Under the pieces are notes generated by a model. The model searched no databases and had not been told where the DNA came from. It saw only the letters and a list, made by a program, of their open reading frames with translations. Of a stretch of DNA of 64,000 nt, positions 26,371 through 34,926 are shown piece after piece (the stretch's first letter is position 1; every line of letters begins with the position of its first letter). The position numbers and the translations under genes are program-made. Source of the stretch: Pseudomonadota bacterium (GTDB lineage Bacteria; Pseudomonadota; Alphaproteobacteria; UBA8366); contig JAYZAS010000023.1 in the NCBI GenBank assembly GCA_036339585.1, positions 1-64,000 on the forward strand. The letters are read 5' to 3'.

Positions 26371-27573
26371 ATGAAGCAACTTTCAATCCCCGCAGCGTTT
26401 ATTCGTGGTGGTACTTCAAATGCTATAGTATTTAAAGACTTTGACCTTCCTGAAAGAGCTTATTGGGACGAATTTTTTCTGGCGGCCATGGGCACTCCGG
26501 ACCCTAATGGCCGCCAACTAAATGGCATGGGCGGCGGCATATCCTCTCTTTCAAAGGTTTGTGTGGTCGGAATATCGGACCATCCAGATGCCGATATTGA
26601 TTATACCTTTGCGCAAATCGGCGTCCGTGATGCAACGGTGGGCTACAATGCTAACTGCGGCAACATGTCGGCCGCGATGGGCCCTTTCGCGGTTGATGAA
26701 GGATTGGTCTCACCGCAGCTAGTGGATGGGCAGGCGATGGTTCGTGTTTTAAACACCAATACCAACAAGATCCTACATGCTTATTTCGATCTTGATGAGG
26801 GCCTCTCTGCTGTCGATGGGGATTATGAACTTAAGGGCGTTGCAGGCACGGGATCTCCTGTTCGGATGGCATTTCAAACACCCGGAGGAGCGAGTACGGG
26901 CAAATTACTCCCTACCGGCAACACAAAGGATACGCTTAACATACCTGGCTTGGGCAAAATCGAGGTGTCAATCGTTGATGCTGCAAATACCGTTGTGACA
27001 GTGCATGCAGAGAGTGTTGGTATGAAAGGAACTGAGTTGCCCGATGAGATCGATGCTAATGCAGAATTAATGGAAAAGCTTGAGTTAATTAGATCTCATG
27101 CGGGTGCAATGATTGGTTTTGGAGCAACCTCGGAGGAGGTCAGCCGAAACTCGCCTGTGACGCCCTTCATTGGTTTCGTAAGCCCTCCGCAAGATGCAGT
27201 ACTCATGTCAGGTGAAGCATTACCAGCGGAAACCGGTCATTTAACAGCTCGAATTTTGTCTTCAGGTAATTGCCATCGTGCTCTTCCACTTACGTGCACC
27301 ATGTGCACAGCCACCGCAAGTCGCATAACGGGCACCATTCAGCACGAAGTATCGCGTAAAACAAAGACCGACGAAGATGACATTATTGTCATGCATGGTT
27401 CTGGATTTATAGATATAAATGCTAGCGTGCATCAAAAAAGTAATGGTGAGTGGTTCGTAGAGCAAACCTCTGCCTACAGAACCCAACGCCGACTTTTTGA
27501 TGGCAAGGTTTATGTGTCAGCCTCAAGCGTCCCTTCATATGCTAAAGTTAAAATTGCCAACGCTGCTGAGTAA
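26371..27573 (+). CDS. PrpF-family isomerase (aconitate/oxalomesaconate-type)
   Basis: 400 residues with the diaminopimelate-epimerase-like fold of PrpF. Family marks: AAFIRGGTSNAIVF at the start, LNGMGGGISSLSKV, and the probable catalytic cysteine in NANCGNMSAAMGPFAVDEG; a second cysteine cluster lies at ALPLTCTMCTATA. PrpF isomerises 2-methylaconitate, and relatives interconvert cis- and trans-aconitate or tautomerise oxalomesaconate. Its place directly after a TcuA-like gene suggests that it handles the aconitate produced. acnD and prpC are not in the window. Confidence 0.85.
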   Translation: MKQLSIPAAFIRGGTSNAIVFKDFDLPERAYWDEFFLAAMGTPDPNGRQLNGMGGGISSLSKVCVVGISDHPDADIDYTFAQIGVRDATVGYNANCGNMSAAMGPFAVDEGLVSPQLVDGQAMVRVLNTNTNKILHAYFDLDEGLSAVDGDYELKGVAGTGSPVRMAFQTPGGASTGKLLPTGNTKDTLNIPGLGKIEVSIVDAANTVVTVHAESVGMKGTELPDEIDANAELMEKLELIRSHAGAMIGFGATSEEVSRNSPVTPFIGFVSPPQDAVLMSGEALPAETGHLTARILSSGNCHRALPLTCTMCTATASRITGTIQHEVSRKTKTDEDDIIVMHGSGFIDINASVHQKSNGEWFVEQTSAYRTQRRLFDGKVYVSASSVPSYAKVKIANAAE

Positions 27574-27591
27574 CTAATATTGGAGTACGCC

Positions 27592-29085
27592 ATGCCGCAT
27601 GGCGACGAAGCAGAAGTCACCATAGAAGAAGCCATTGATGTTGGCTTAAAAACCCATGAACAAGGAGACTTAGCTGCCGCAGAATCTATCTATTCTCAAA
27701 TCCTTGAAGTAGACCCTAAAAATTCCAAGGTGTACCACCTCATGGGCGTTCTGCAGATACAGACGGGCAAGATATTAGATTCTCTTTCTTCTTTTGATCA
27801 TGCAATTGATTATGAACCTGGAATGGCGGAAGCCTATTGTAATAAGGGCCTTGCTCTTCAGAAACTCGGACGCAGCGCTGAAGCCGTAGAATATTTTCAA
27901 GGGGCAATTAACCATAATCCAGAAATTGCTGACTTTTATGTAGGCCTTGGTAGCGCACTTGATGACGAACAGAGATTTGATGAGGCAGTAAAGGTATTTA
28001 ACAAGGCCCTTACCCTCGATCCACAACATGCGGATTGTTACAATAATTTGGGATTGGTGCTTCACAAACTTGTTGAATTCGATAAAGCTATATTGAATTT
28101 CAATAAGGCCCTTGCGATATCCCCTGAGTTTGGTGAAGCACATACAAACCTCGGGAATTCCTTAATGGTGTTAGGCCGTGCAGAAGAAGCTTTATCAGCG
28201 TTTCAAACAGCAACTAAATATTTGCCAGAAACTGCGCGTACGCAGTTCAATATTGGTAATGCACTACAAAAGCTTGGTCGACTTGAGGAGGCTATGAAAG
28301 CTTTCGAACATGCTAATCAACGTAAATCTAATTATAGAGTTCTTCATTGCCTCTACTCGCTTAATAAAAAGCATGCCTTCACCACGAAAATTAATCATGT
28401 ACTAAAAGAAGATCCAAATGATCGGGCCGTGGCTGCGGTTAGCGCATTTGCATCTAACCAGTGGCAAATTGAGGATCCCTACCCTTTCTGCAAAAATCCA
28501 ATTGACTTGATACACGTATCAAATGTCATGGATACAAAATATGGACGAGAAACTATTCAGGCATTAAAGGATTATTTTACCGAAGGGCACTATCGTGAGC
28601 TTCCCGATCAGGGACATATCTCAAACGGCAAAACATCACTAGGCAACCTTTTCGATAAATCTCACCCGTCACTTAGCGGTTTATATGCCCTTATTAAAAA
28701 GCATGTCTGTGCATTCCAATCGAAACATTCAGAGTTAGATGCAGGCATCATTACACATTGGCCGGAAAATTGGCGTCTTGAAGCTTGGTACCTAAAGATA
28801 AGCAGTGGCGGAAAAGTTGAGCCCCACATTCATGATCCAGGTTGGCTTTCTGGCACCCTATATCTCAATATACCGGATAGAATTACGGGCAACGAAGGCG
28901 CCATAGCATTCGGCCTGAACGGAGACCAAATGCCAATATTGAATAGCGACTATCCACGAAAAATCTGTCGAGTACGAACAGGTGACCTAGTGCTGTTTCC
29001 GGCGTCTTTGTTCCATAGCGTTCTACCATTCAATAGCAAAGAAGAACGCCTTTGCGTTGCCTATGACGTAATTCCAACTCTTTAA
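27592..29085 (+). CDS. TPR protein with C-terminal 2OG-Fe(II) oxygenase-like domain
   Basis: About 497 residues. Residues about 10-250 are at least seven tetratricopeptide repeats (AAESIYSQILEVDPKNSKVY, AYCNKGLALQKLGRSAEAVE and so on). A linker leads to a jelly-roll region with PHIHDPGWLSGTLYLNIP, VRTGDLVLFPASLFHSVLPF and RLCVAYDV, matching the 2OG-Fe(II) oxygenase family seen behind TPRs (His-x-His plus a distal His). This suggests a protein-modifying hydroxylase that docks its target through TPRs. GGAG 7 nt upstream selects ATG 27592 over TTG 27580. It follows prpF by only 18 bp but is probably functionally separate. A split version of the same architecture lies 500 bp on. Confidence 0.8.
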   Translation: MPHGDEAEVTIEEAIDVGLKTHEQGDLAAAESIYSQILEVDPKNSKVYHLMGVLQIQTGKILDSLSSFDHAIDYEPGMAEAYCNKGLALQKLGRSAEAVEYFQGAINHNPEIADFYVGLGSALDDEQRFDEAVKVFNKALTLDPQHADCYNNLGLVLHKLVEFDKAILNFNKALAISPEFGEAHTNLGNSLMVLGRAEEALSAFQTATKYLPETARTQFNIGNALQKLGRLEEAMKAFEHANQRKSNYRVLHCLYSLNKKHAFTTKINHVLKEDPNDRAVAAVSAFASNQWQIEDPYPFCKNPIDLIHVSNVMDTKYGRETIQALKDYFTEGHYRELPDQGHISNGKTSLGNLFDKSHPSLSGLYALIKKHVCAFQSKHSELDAGIITHWPENWRLEAWYLKISSGGKVEPHIHDPGWLSGTLYLNIPDRITGNEGAIAFGLNGDQMPILNSDYPRKICRVRTGDLVLFPASLFHSVLPFNSKEERLCVAYDVIPTL

Positions 29086-29101
29086 AAAATTATTTTCTAA
29101 T

Positions 29102-29407
29102 TTAGTCTTCATCTCCAAAAATTTCACTAGCCACGCGACCGGCATTAACTGCGCATGGCCATCCAGCATAGAATGCAACGTGAGTAATTAAGCCGCGAAG
29201 TTCATCATGTGTAACGCCATTTTCAAGTGCTCGCTCCATATGGCCTCTCATTTCCGGTGTTCTATATAACGCGGCAAGCATTGTTACAGTTATCAAGCTG
29301 CGGTCACGTTTGCTGAGTTCCGGTTGCTCCCAAACATCGCCGAAGAGAACATCATCGCGCAAGCGGCCGAGCTGCGGAACTAATTCGTAAGGGGTTTTCT
29401 TAGCCAT
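29102..29407 (-). CDS. Carboxymuconolactone decarboxylase (CMD) family protein
   Basis: 101 residues, all alpha. Typical motifs: LSKRDRSLITVTMLAALYR and NGVTHDELRGLITHVAFYAGWPCAVNA. It resembles the 4-carboxymuconolactone decarboxylase branch, which has a single Cys near the C-terminus, rather than AhpD, since there is no CxxC pair. Shine-Dalgarno AGGAGA is good. It lies alone between two plus-strand genes. The CMD fold is used for many hydrolytic and decarboxylating reactions, and no protocatechuate genes are nearby, so the substrate is open. Confidence 0.85.
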   Translation of the reverse strand: MAKKTPYELVPQLGRLRDDVLFGDVWEQPELSKRDRSLITVTMLAALYRTPEMRGHMERALENGVTHDELRGLITHVAFYAGWPCAVNAGRVASEIFGDED

Positions 29408-29554
29408 TGGTATCTCCTAATTAGTGAAAATTGAACTTGCTCAAAAAGATCTATATGAAAATCTTCATTGAGGGATTACGATGATCGCATATAAAATTCT
29501 CATGTTCGAGCATGATTTATTTTATCTAACTAGGTTAAGTATCTAAGGTGCTGA

Positions 29555-30355
29555 ATGTCACGTCGAAAACGAAACCAAAACAAAAATCCCGATGCTTCTA
29601 ATATAAATCAAGCACTGATGGTGAAAGCAGTAGATCTACACGGCACCGGAGATCTAGACGGGGCAGAGGAGATATACCTCGAAATACTCAACAAGGACCC
29701 CGGGAATCCAATCGCATTACATTATCACGGTGTCCTGCAGTTTCAGCGAGGGAAACATGGAGAGGCTAAAGCGCTAATCTCAAAGGCACTTGAAATCGCT
29801 CCTGATTATGCAGACGCACACTATAACCTCGGCAAAGTACACCATGAAAGCGACGAAATTGATACAGCAATCTCTTACTATGAAACGGCCATATCGTACG
29901 ATTCCGAAAGCCCTGAGACTTACAATCGATTAGGGTTAGCACAAGAGCAAAAAGGATTGTTGTCGGCAGCTGAGAAAAGTTACGAAACTGCGCTGGAGCA
30001 GCAACCAGAATTTTTAGATGCACTTAACAATTTAGGTAATGTGTTGCGTTCACTGGAGCGTCCGGAAGATGCAATAAAACAATTCCTACGAGCAATAGAG
30101 ATAAACTCAAATTTTATGGAAGCACACCATAATCTTGGAAATGCGTATCAGGATCTATCCTTGTTTGAAAAAGCAACCGATAGTTACCTGATGGCTCTTT
30201 CAATTAACCCTGATTTTACAGAAAGTCAGAAAAATCTTGGAACCTGCCTTTTAGGATGCGGTCAATATCGAGAGGGGCTAAATTACTTGCGAAAGTCATG
30301 TGGAGTTATTGAGTTCACATTAGGTGAATATCCTCAGTATCAGTTAGCACGATAG
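29555..30355 (+). CDS. TPR-repeat protein
   Basis: 266 residues. After a basic N-terminus (SRRKRNQNKN) come about six tetratricopeptide repeats from residue 25 (GDLDGAEEIYLEILNKDPGN; ADAHYNLGKVHHESDEID; LDALNNLGNVLRSLERPEDA; MEAHHNLGNAYQDLSLFEKA). It has no signal peptide, so it is probably a cytoplasmic scaffold. AAGGTG precedes the ATG. Its stop is 18 bp before a prolyl-4-hydroxylase-like gene, so the two are very likely cotranslated partners: together they reproduce the fused TPR-oxygenase protein encoded at 27592. Confidence 0.85.
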   Translation: MSRRKRNQNKNPDASNINQALMVKAVDLHGTGDLDGAEEIYLEILNKDPGNPIALHYHGVLQFQRGKHGEAKALISKALEIAPDYADAHYNLGKVHHESDEIDTAISYYETAISYDSESPETYNRLGLAQEQKGLLSAAEKSYETALEQQPEFLDALNNLGNVLRSLERPEDAIKQFLRAIEINSNFMEAHHNLGNAYQDLSLFEKATDSYLMALSINPDFTESQKNLGTCLLGCGQYREGLNYLRKSCGVIEFTLGEYPQYQLAR

Positions 30356-30373
30356 AAATAGCACAAACCACTT

Positions 30374-30976
30374 ATGAAACAGCTCCCAATTAAAGCAACG
30401 CAAACGCCAAATTTTATAGGCGCCTGGCAACTCGATGACTTGGAACTATGTGACGAGATAATGGCTTTATTTGAGGCAAACAAAGCACTTCAGCAAGAGG
30501 GTGGGACAGGCCTCGGCAGTGTGGATAAAAAGATCAAAAATTCAACCGATCTTATTATTGAGCCGAAGGATTTGGAGCGAGCCGACTACGCCCCGCTGAC
30601 AAACTTTATGGAAAAGCTGCATAGCTGTTATGTTGCCTACACAAATAAATGGGACATAATTCCAACTTTTATGCCCAGAATTCACATAGGAAGGTTCAAT
30701 ATTCAACGCTATACCTCAGGGGGACATTTTAATAAATTACACTCCGAGCGGATGAGCTTTAGTACTATGCATAGGCTTCTTGTTTGGATGACTTATCTCA
30801 ATGATGTTACCGATGGTGGCGAGACTGAATTTCCATATTACGACTTAAAGATAAAACCTGAGAAGGGTAAAACACTAATTTGGCCGGCGGAGTGGACACA
30901 TGCACATCGTGGATGCCCTGTTGGATCAGGTGCTAAATATATAGTCACCGGTTGGATGCATTTTCCCGGCGATTAG
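30374..30976 (+). CDS. 2OG-Fe(II) oxygenase, prolyl-4-hydroxylase-like
   Basis: 200 residues. The double-stranded beta-helix core carries His123-Ser-Glu125 (HxE in place of the usual HxD), TYLNDVTDGGETEFPYYDL, the distal His in EWTHAHRG (176 or 178) and Lys188 (GAKYIVTGW), which would anchor 2-oxoglutarate. This family hydroxylates prolines or other residues in proteins. The partner TPR gene just upstream could present the target. HxE triads occur in some 2OG oxygenases, so activity is plausible but not certain. Confidence 0.83.
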   Translation: MKQLPIKATQTPNFIGAWQLDDLELCDEIMALFEANKALQQEGGTGLGSVDKKIKNSTDLIIEPKDLERADYAPLTNFMEKLHSCYVAYTNKWDIIPTFMPRIHIGRFNIQRYTSGGHFNKLHSERMSFSTMHRLLVWMTYLNDVTDGGETEFPYYDLKIKPEKGKTLIWPAEWTHAHRGCPVGSGAKYIVTGWMHFPGD

Positions 30977-31076
30977 CACACGAACCATTTCTGCACGAAA
31001 AATCGCACGGTAGTGATTAAAGTACGTTTGTGTTTCCACAAAAAATGCATCCCTCCTGACGGTGAATTCTATGGAG

Positions 31077-33419
31077 TTAGGCTATAATTTTCTCATTATC
31101 TAATATTTTTTGCTGCTGAAGGATACGCCACGTATCCTCTGATGAAACTGGCATGTCTACATGGGTAATATTTAAGGCGTTGGAGATTGCACCAATGATA
31201 GCCGGTGGAGCACCGCAAGCGCCGCCTTCTCCAATCCCTTTAACACCAAGATCGTTACTCGGGTTAGGCACCACATTAAAGCCGACCGAAATATCGGGAA
31301 AATCGTCTGCCCTTGGCATTCCATAATCCATATAGGATGCGGTAACAAGTTGACCAGTAGTATCATATGCAGTCCGTTCAGTAAGTGCTTGGCCAAGCCC
31401 CATAGCCACACCACCATGCACCTGCCCTGCAACTATGAGGGGATTAATAATAACCCCACAATCATCAACAGCAGTGTATGAAACTACCTTAATAACACCG
31501 GTATCTGAATCAATCTCAACTTCACAAATATGACAACCATTAGGGAAATTACACTCGGTATCTCGTTCGTAAGAAATATCTTCGTCAAGCCCTAACTCCT
31601 CCCCTTGCGGTATTTGGGCTGGGTCATAAGCTGCTCTAGCCACTTCACTAATTGACAAACGTAAATCTGTACCGGCTACAGAAAAAATACCATTTTTAAA
31701 TTCGACGTCTTCGATAGCCGCTTCGATTTTATGAGCTGCGATTTTTTTTGCTTTTTGAACTACAAGATCTGCCGCTCGTGATACTGCAACACCTCCCATC
31801 TGCGAAGAACGAGAGCCACCAGTACCATTGCCCTCAGGAATTACAGAGGTATCTCCCTGATTGAATGAAATGCTATCAAAATCTATCCCTAATTTTTCTG
31901 AAAGAATTTGACTAAAGGCTGTCTCGTGACCCTGACCGTGACTATAAGTGCCAACATAAAGTTCTGCATTCCCGTCCGGATCAAGCGCCACCCTCGCCCA
32001 TTCGCTGGGTTTGCCACCAGATGCTTCAACATAGTACCCTATTCCGATACCTCGATGTTTACCGCGTATTGCAGAAGCGGACCGCCTCTCTTCAAAACCA
32101 TACCAGTCAGCAGCCTCCAATGCCTTATCCATGGTCTCTTCGAATCGTCCAGAATCGATGACCATGCCCATTTGATTTGTATACGGCAATTGATCGGGCT
32201 TAATGAAATTAAGCCTTCTAATTTCTTCTCGACCAATATCAAAAGCTTCGGCCCCAGCATCAAGTAACCTTTCCATCTGATAACACAACTCAGGCCTGCC
32301 TGCGCCGCGGTATGCATCGGTTGGATGCATATTGGAAAAGCAAGCCTTTACAGAATGCTGCATCGCCGGCACATCATATACTGTCCCCGCAACACGAGCA
32401 CCAGCAACAGTAGAAATACGTGGTCCATTATCAGACAGATAGGCACCAACATTTGCAATTGTTTCGGCTTTCATACCTAGAATTTTTGCCTCTTCATCGA
32501 AAGCCATCTCTAGGATAGATACTTGATCGCGGCCGTGTGTATCTGCCAGAAACGTCTCGGTTCTATCCGCTCTCCATTTCACAGGCCGGTTTAACTTTTC
32601 TGCTGCCCACAAACATAGGATACTCTCAAGGTACATTTTTGATCTCACGCCAAATCCGCCACCTGTATCAGTGGAAATCACCCGAATCCTCTCTGGATCT
32701 ATCCTGTAGAACGTTTTTGCGAGTGCATCCCTTATCTTATGGACGCCCTGTGTTGGTGACCGTAGGATCTTCGTATCGGTATCTGCGTCATACTCGCCGA
32801 TGGCCACGCGAGGTTCCATCGGTGAGCCAACGACCCGATTATTAACGACCTCAATTCTAACAGTTTTGTATGCCTTGTTGAAAGCCTCAGTAACTTTTCC
32901 ACTTTCGTGACTGATCCAATGTGCGCAGAAGTTCTCAGGTCGCTCAGGCCAAATTGGCACCACGTCGGGAGCGCCTGAGGCAGAAGTTGATGTTATGGCA
33001 GGAAGTTCTTCATACTCTATTACGACAGCCTCTGCTGCATCGATCGCCTGAGACCGGCTCTCTGCTATAACAAAAGCAATAGGTTCCCCAGCGAAGCGCA
33101 CCCTATCCTTCGCAAGAACATACCGTGGCGGCGTGTACATTTCTTGCCCTGTGGCGCACTTTATTGAGACCTGACACGGAATCGTCGGGATGGAATCGGC
33201 CTCCGCATCATCGTAAGTAAGAACGGCAAGAACACCGGGCATGGATTTAGCGGAAGCTATATCTTTTATTGTAAAGTCCGCGTGAGCCAATGGTGATCTT
33301 AAAATCGCACCATGAGCCTGGCCATCGAGGTTTATGTCATCGGTATATTGGCCTTTTCCAGTAATAAATCGAACATCCTCCTTGCGCATTACTGGTTGTC
33401 CGATACCGTATTTTTCCAT
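31077..33419 (-). CDS. Xanthine dehydrogenase/CoxL-family molybdopterin-binding subunit, form II
   Basis: 780 residues, the large Mo-containing subunit of a molybdenum hydroxylase. Visible: N-terminal GQPVMRKEDVRFITGKGQY, the molybdopterin-contact region GGGFGVRSK, the active-site loop AYRGAGRPE (form II, not the AYXCSFR of true CO dehydrogenase) and the catalytic Glu in GVKGIGEGGACGAPPA. Substrates of this group are aldehydes, purines or N-heterocycles. The frame begins two TTG codons upstream; GAGGAG is better placed for ATG 33419. The FAD and 2Fe-2S subunits (CoxM, CoxS) normally next door are absent, so they must be unlinked. Confidence 0.9.
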   Translation of the reverse strand: MEKYGIGQPVMRKEDVRFITGKGQYTDDINLDGQAHGAILRSPLAHADFTIKDIASAKSMPGVLAVLTYDDAEADSIPTIPCQVSIKCATGQEMYTPPRYVLAKDRVRFAGEPIAFVIAESRSQAIDAAEAVVIEYEELPAITSTSASGAPDVVPIWPERPENFCAHWISHESGKVTEAFNKAYKTVRIEVVNNRVVGSPMEPRVAIGEYDADTDTKILRSPTQGVHKIRDALAKTFYRIDPERIRVISTDTGGGFGVRSKMYLESILCLWAAEKLNRPVKWRADRTETFLADTHGRDQVSILEMAFDEEAKILGMKAETIANVGAYLSDNGPRISTVAGARVAGTVYDVPAMQHSVKACFSNMHPTDAYRGAGRPELCYQMERLLDAGAEAFDIGREEIRRLNFIKPDQLPYTNQMGMVIDSGRFEETMDKALEAADWYGFEERRSASAIRGKHRGIGIGYYVEASGGKPSEWARVALDPDGNAELYVGTYSHGQGHETAFSQILSEKLGIDFDSISFNQGDTSVIPEGNGTGGSRSSQMGGVAVSRAADLVVQKAKKIAAHKIEAAIEDVEFKNGIFSVAGTDLRLSISEVARAAYDPAQIPQGEELGLDEDISYERDTECNFPNGCHICEVEIDSDTGVIKVVSYTAVDDCGVIINPLIVAGQVHGGVAMGLGQALTERTAYDTTGQLVTASYMDYGMPRADDFPDISVGFNVVPNPSNDLGVKGIGEGGACGAPPAIIGAISNALNITHVDMPVSSEDTWRILQQQKILDNEKIIA

Positions 33420-33563
33420 CAACAAACTCCTCTGACAATTTCTTTAGTACAAGGGTATACAGTATTAATTATGTAAATAAAATCATGCTGGCCTATCAAT
33501 TCAACCGGCCTGATAAAAATACCCGAAGTGCCATTTCCTCAAATTTTATATGGAAAGAATAAA

Positions 33564-34913
33564 ATGATTTCTGAAATATTTTCAGCTTATGCAGTAAATG
33601 AAAGAAATAGCGCAATTCAACCGGAGGTGCTTCATGCAGCAAAACGGTGCTTTATTGATTGGTTTTCTACAACAACTGCAGGCGGAGTGAAGATGCCTGC
33701 GATTGGCTTCCAAACAGCTTTTGCGGAAGATATGGATAGAGGAATGGCTCGTATTGTCCCAACGGGGCGCAAGGCCACAATGCGCACAGCAACTTTAATA
33801 AATGCTGCGGCATCTCACACCGTCGAATTCGATGATGTATTTGGCCCAGCAGCATATCATCCCGGCACGCCGACAACCTCAACTGCCTTTTCAGTGGCAG
33901 ATCATTTGGGGGCTGATGGGCTGACATTTATGCGGTCTATCATTATTGGATATGAGATTAGTACCCGAATAGCAGAGGCAATGGGACGGCCTCACTATGA
34001 ATATTGGCATACCACAGCAACAAATGGATCGTTTGGATCGTTATTTAGTGCGGGGACGTTATTAGAACTCAATGAAGAACAATTTGTGAATGGATTAGGC
34101 AGTGCTGGCACGATGGCGGCGGGCTTACAACAAGCATTCAGGGAGGATTGCCACGGCAAACCGATACACGGCGCCCATGCGGCTGTAGTCGGATTGATGG
34201 CAGCGCAGCTAGCTAAAAATGGTGTTACAGGAGCAAAAAATATACTTGACGGACCTGTGGGCTTTGGAAGGGCTATGAGCAGCGAGGTAGATTGGGCAAA
34301 ATCTACAGAAGGTCTTGGAACGACCTATAACATAACAAAAATCACCGTCAAAAATCATGGATGTTGTGGACACACATTTCCTGCAATTGACGCCGCGCTC
34401 ACAATAAAAAAGAAATATAATATTTCACACAGAGATATAATGTCCGTGAAAATTGGGATGGCAAAATCTACAGTTGCCATTTGTGGGGGTAAATCTCATC
34501 AAACTTTTTTTGAGGGTCAATTTAGCTTAGGATTCGTAGTAGCAACAGCATTTGTCAAAGGACGAGTGCGATTAAACGCGTTTGAACCTGAAGCTCTTAC
34601 CGATCCATTAATTTCAAATCTCGCCAAAAAATGTGAGGTATATATTGACGATCAGGTTGATGAGGCGTTTCCATTGAAAAGAATGGCCCATTTGACCGTT
34701 AAACTGCGTGGTACCGAGACCATAGACTTCATGCAAGAAACAAGAAAAGGCGCCCCAGATGATCCTATGAGCGATGAAGAACTCGAGGATAAGTATTTTG
34801 AACTTGTCTCACCGGAAGTAGACTTGGATGTTGCTCAGAAATTATTAGATGATATCTGGCGCATCGAAAAATGCGATAATATTCAGGACTTATGCATTGC
34901 ACCCAACCGCTAA
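33564..34913 (+). CDS. MmgE/PrpD family protein, copy 4
   Basis: About 449 residues. Motifs: AAKRCFIDWFSTTTAG, AASHTVEFDDVFGPAAYHPGTPT, KPIHGAHAAVVGLMAAQLA, KNHGCCGHTFPAIDAAL. The EFDDV...YHPG signature again differs from copies 1-2 and is nearer to copy 3, so at least two subfamilies coexist. The frame opens at 33528, but ATG 33564 fits the family start and has GGAAAG upstream. It diverges from the molybdenum hydroxylase gene and is followed after 13 bp by a cysteine-synthase-like gene, suggesting one transcript. Confidence 0.85.
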   Translation: MISEIFSAYAVNERNSAIQPEVLHAAKRCFIDWFSTTTAGGVKMPAIGFQTAFAEDMDRGMARIVPTGRKATMRTATLINAAASHTVEFDDVFGPAAYHPGTPTTSTAFSVADHLGADGLTFMRSIIIGYEISTRIAEAMGRPHYEYWHTTATNGSFGSLFSAGTLLELNEEQFVNGLGSAGTMAAGLQQAFREDCHGKPIHGAHAAVVGLMAAQLAKNGVTGAKNILDGPVGFGRAMSSEVDWAKSTEGLGTTYNITKITVKNHGCCGHTFPAIDAALTIKKKYNISHRDIMSVKIGMAKSTVAICGGKSHQTFFEGQFSLGFVVATAFVKGRVRLNAFEPEALTDPLISNLAKKCEVYIDDQVDEAFPLKRMAHLTVKLRGTETIDFMQETRKGAPDDPMSDEELEDKYFELVSPEVDLDVAQKLLDDIWRIEKCDNIQDLCIAPNR

Positions 34914-34926
34914 AACGGATTTTGAC

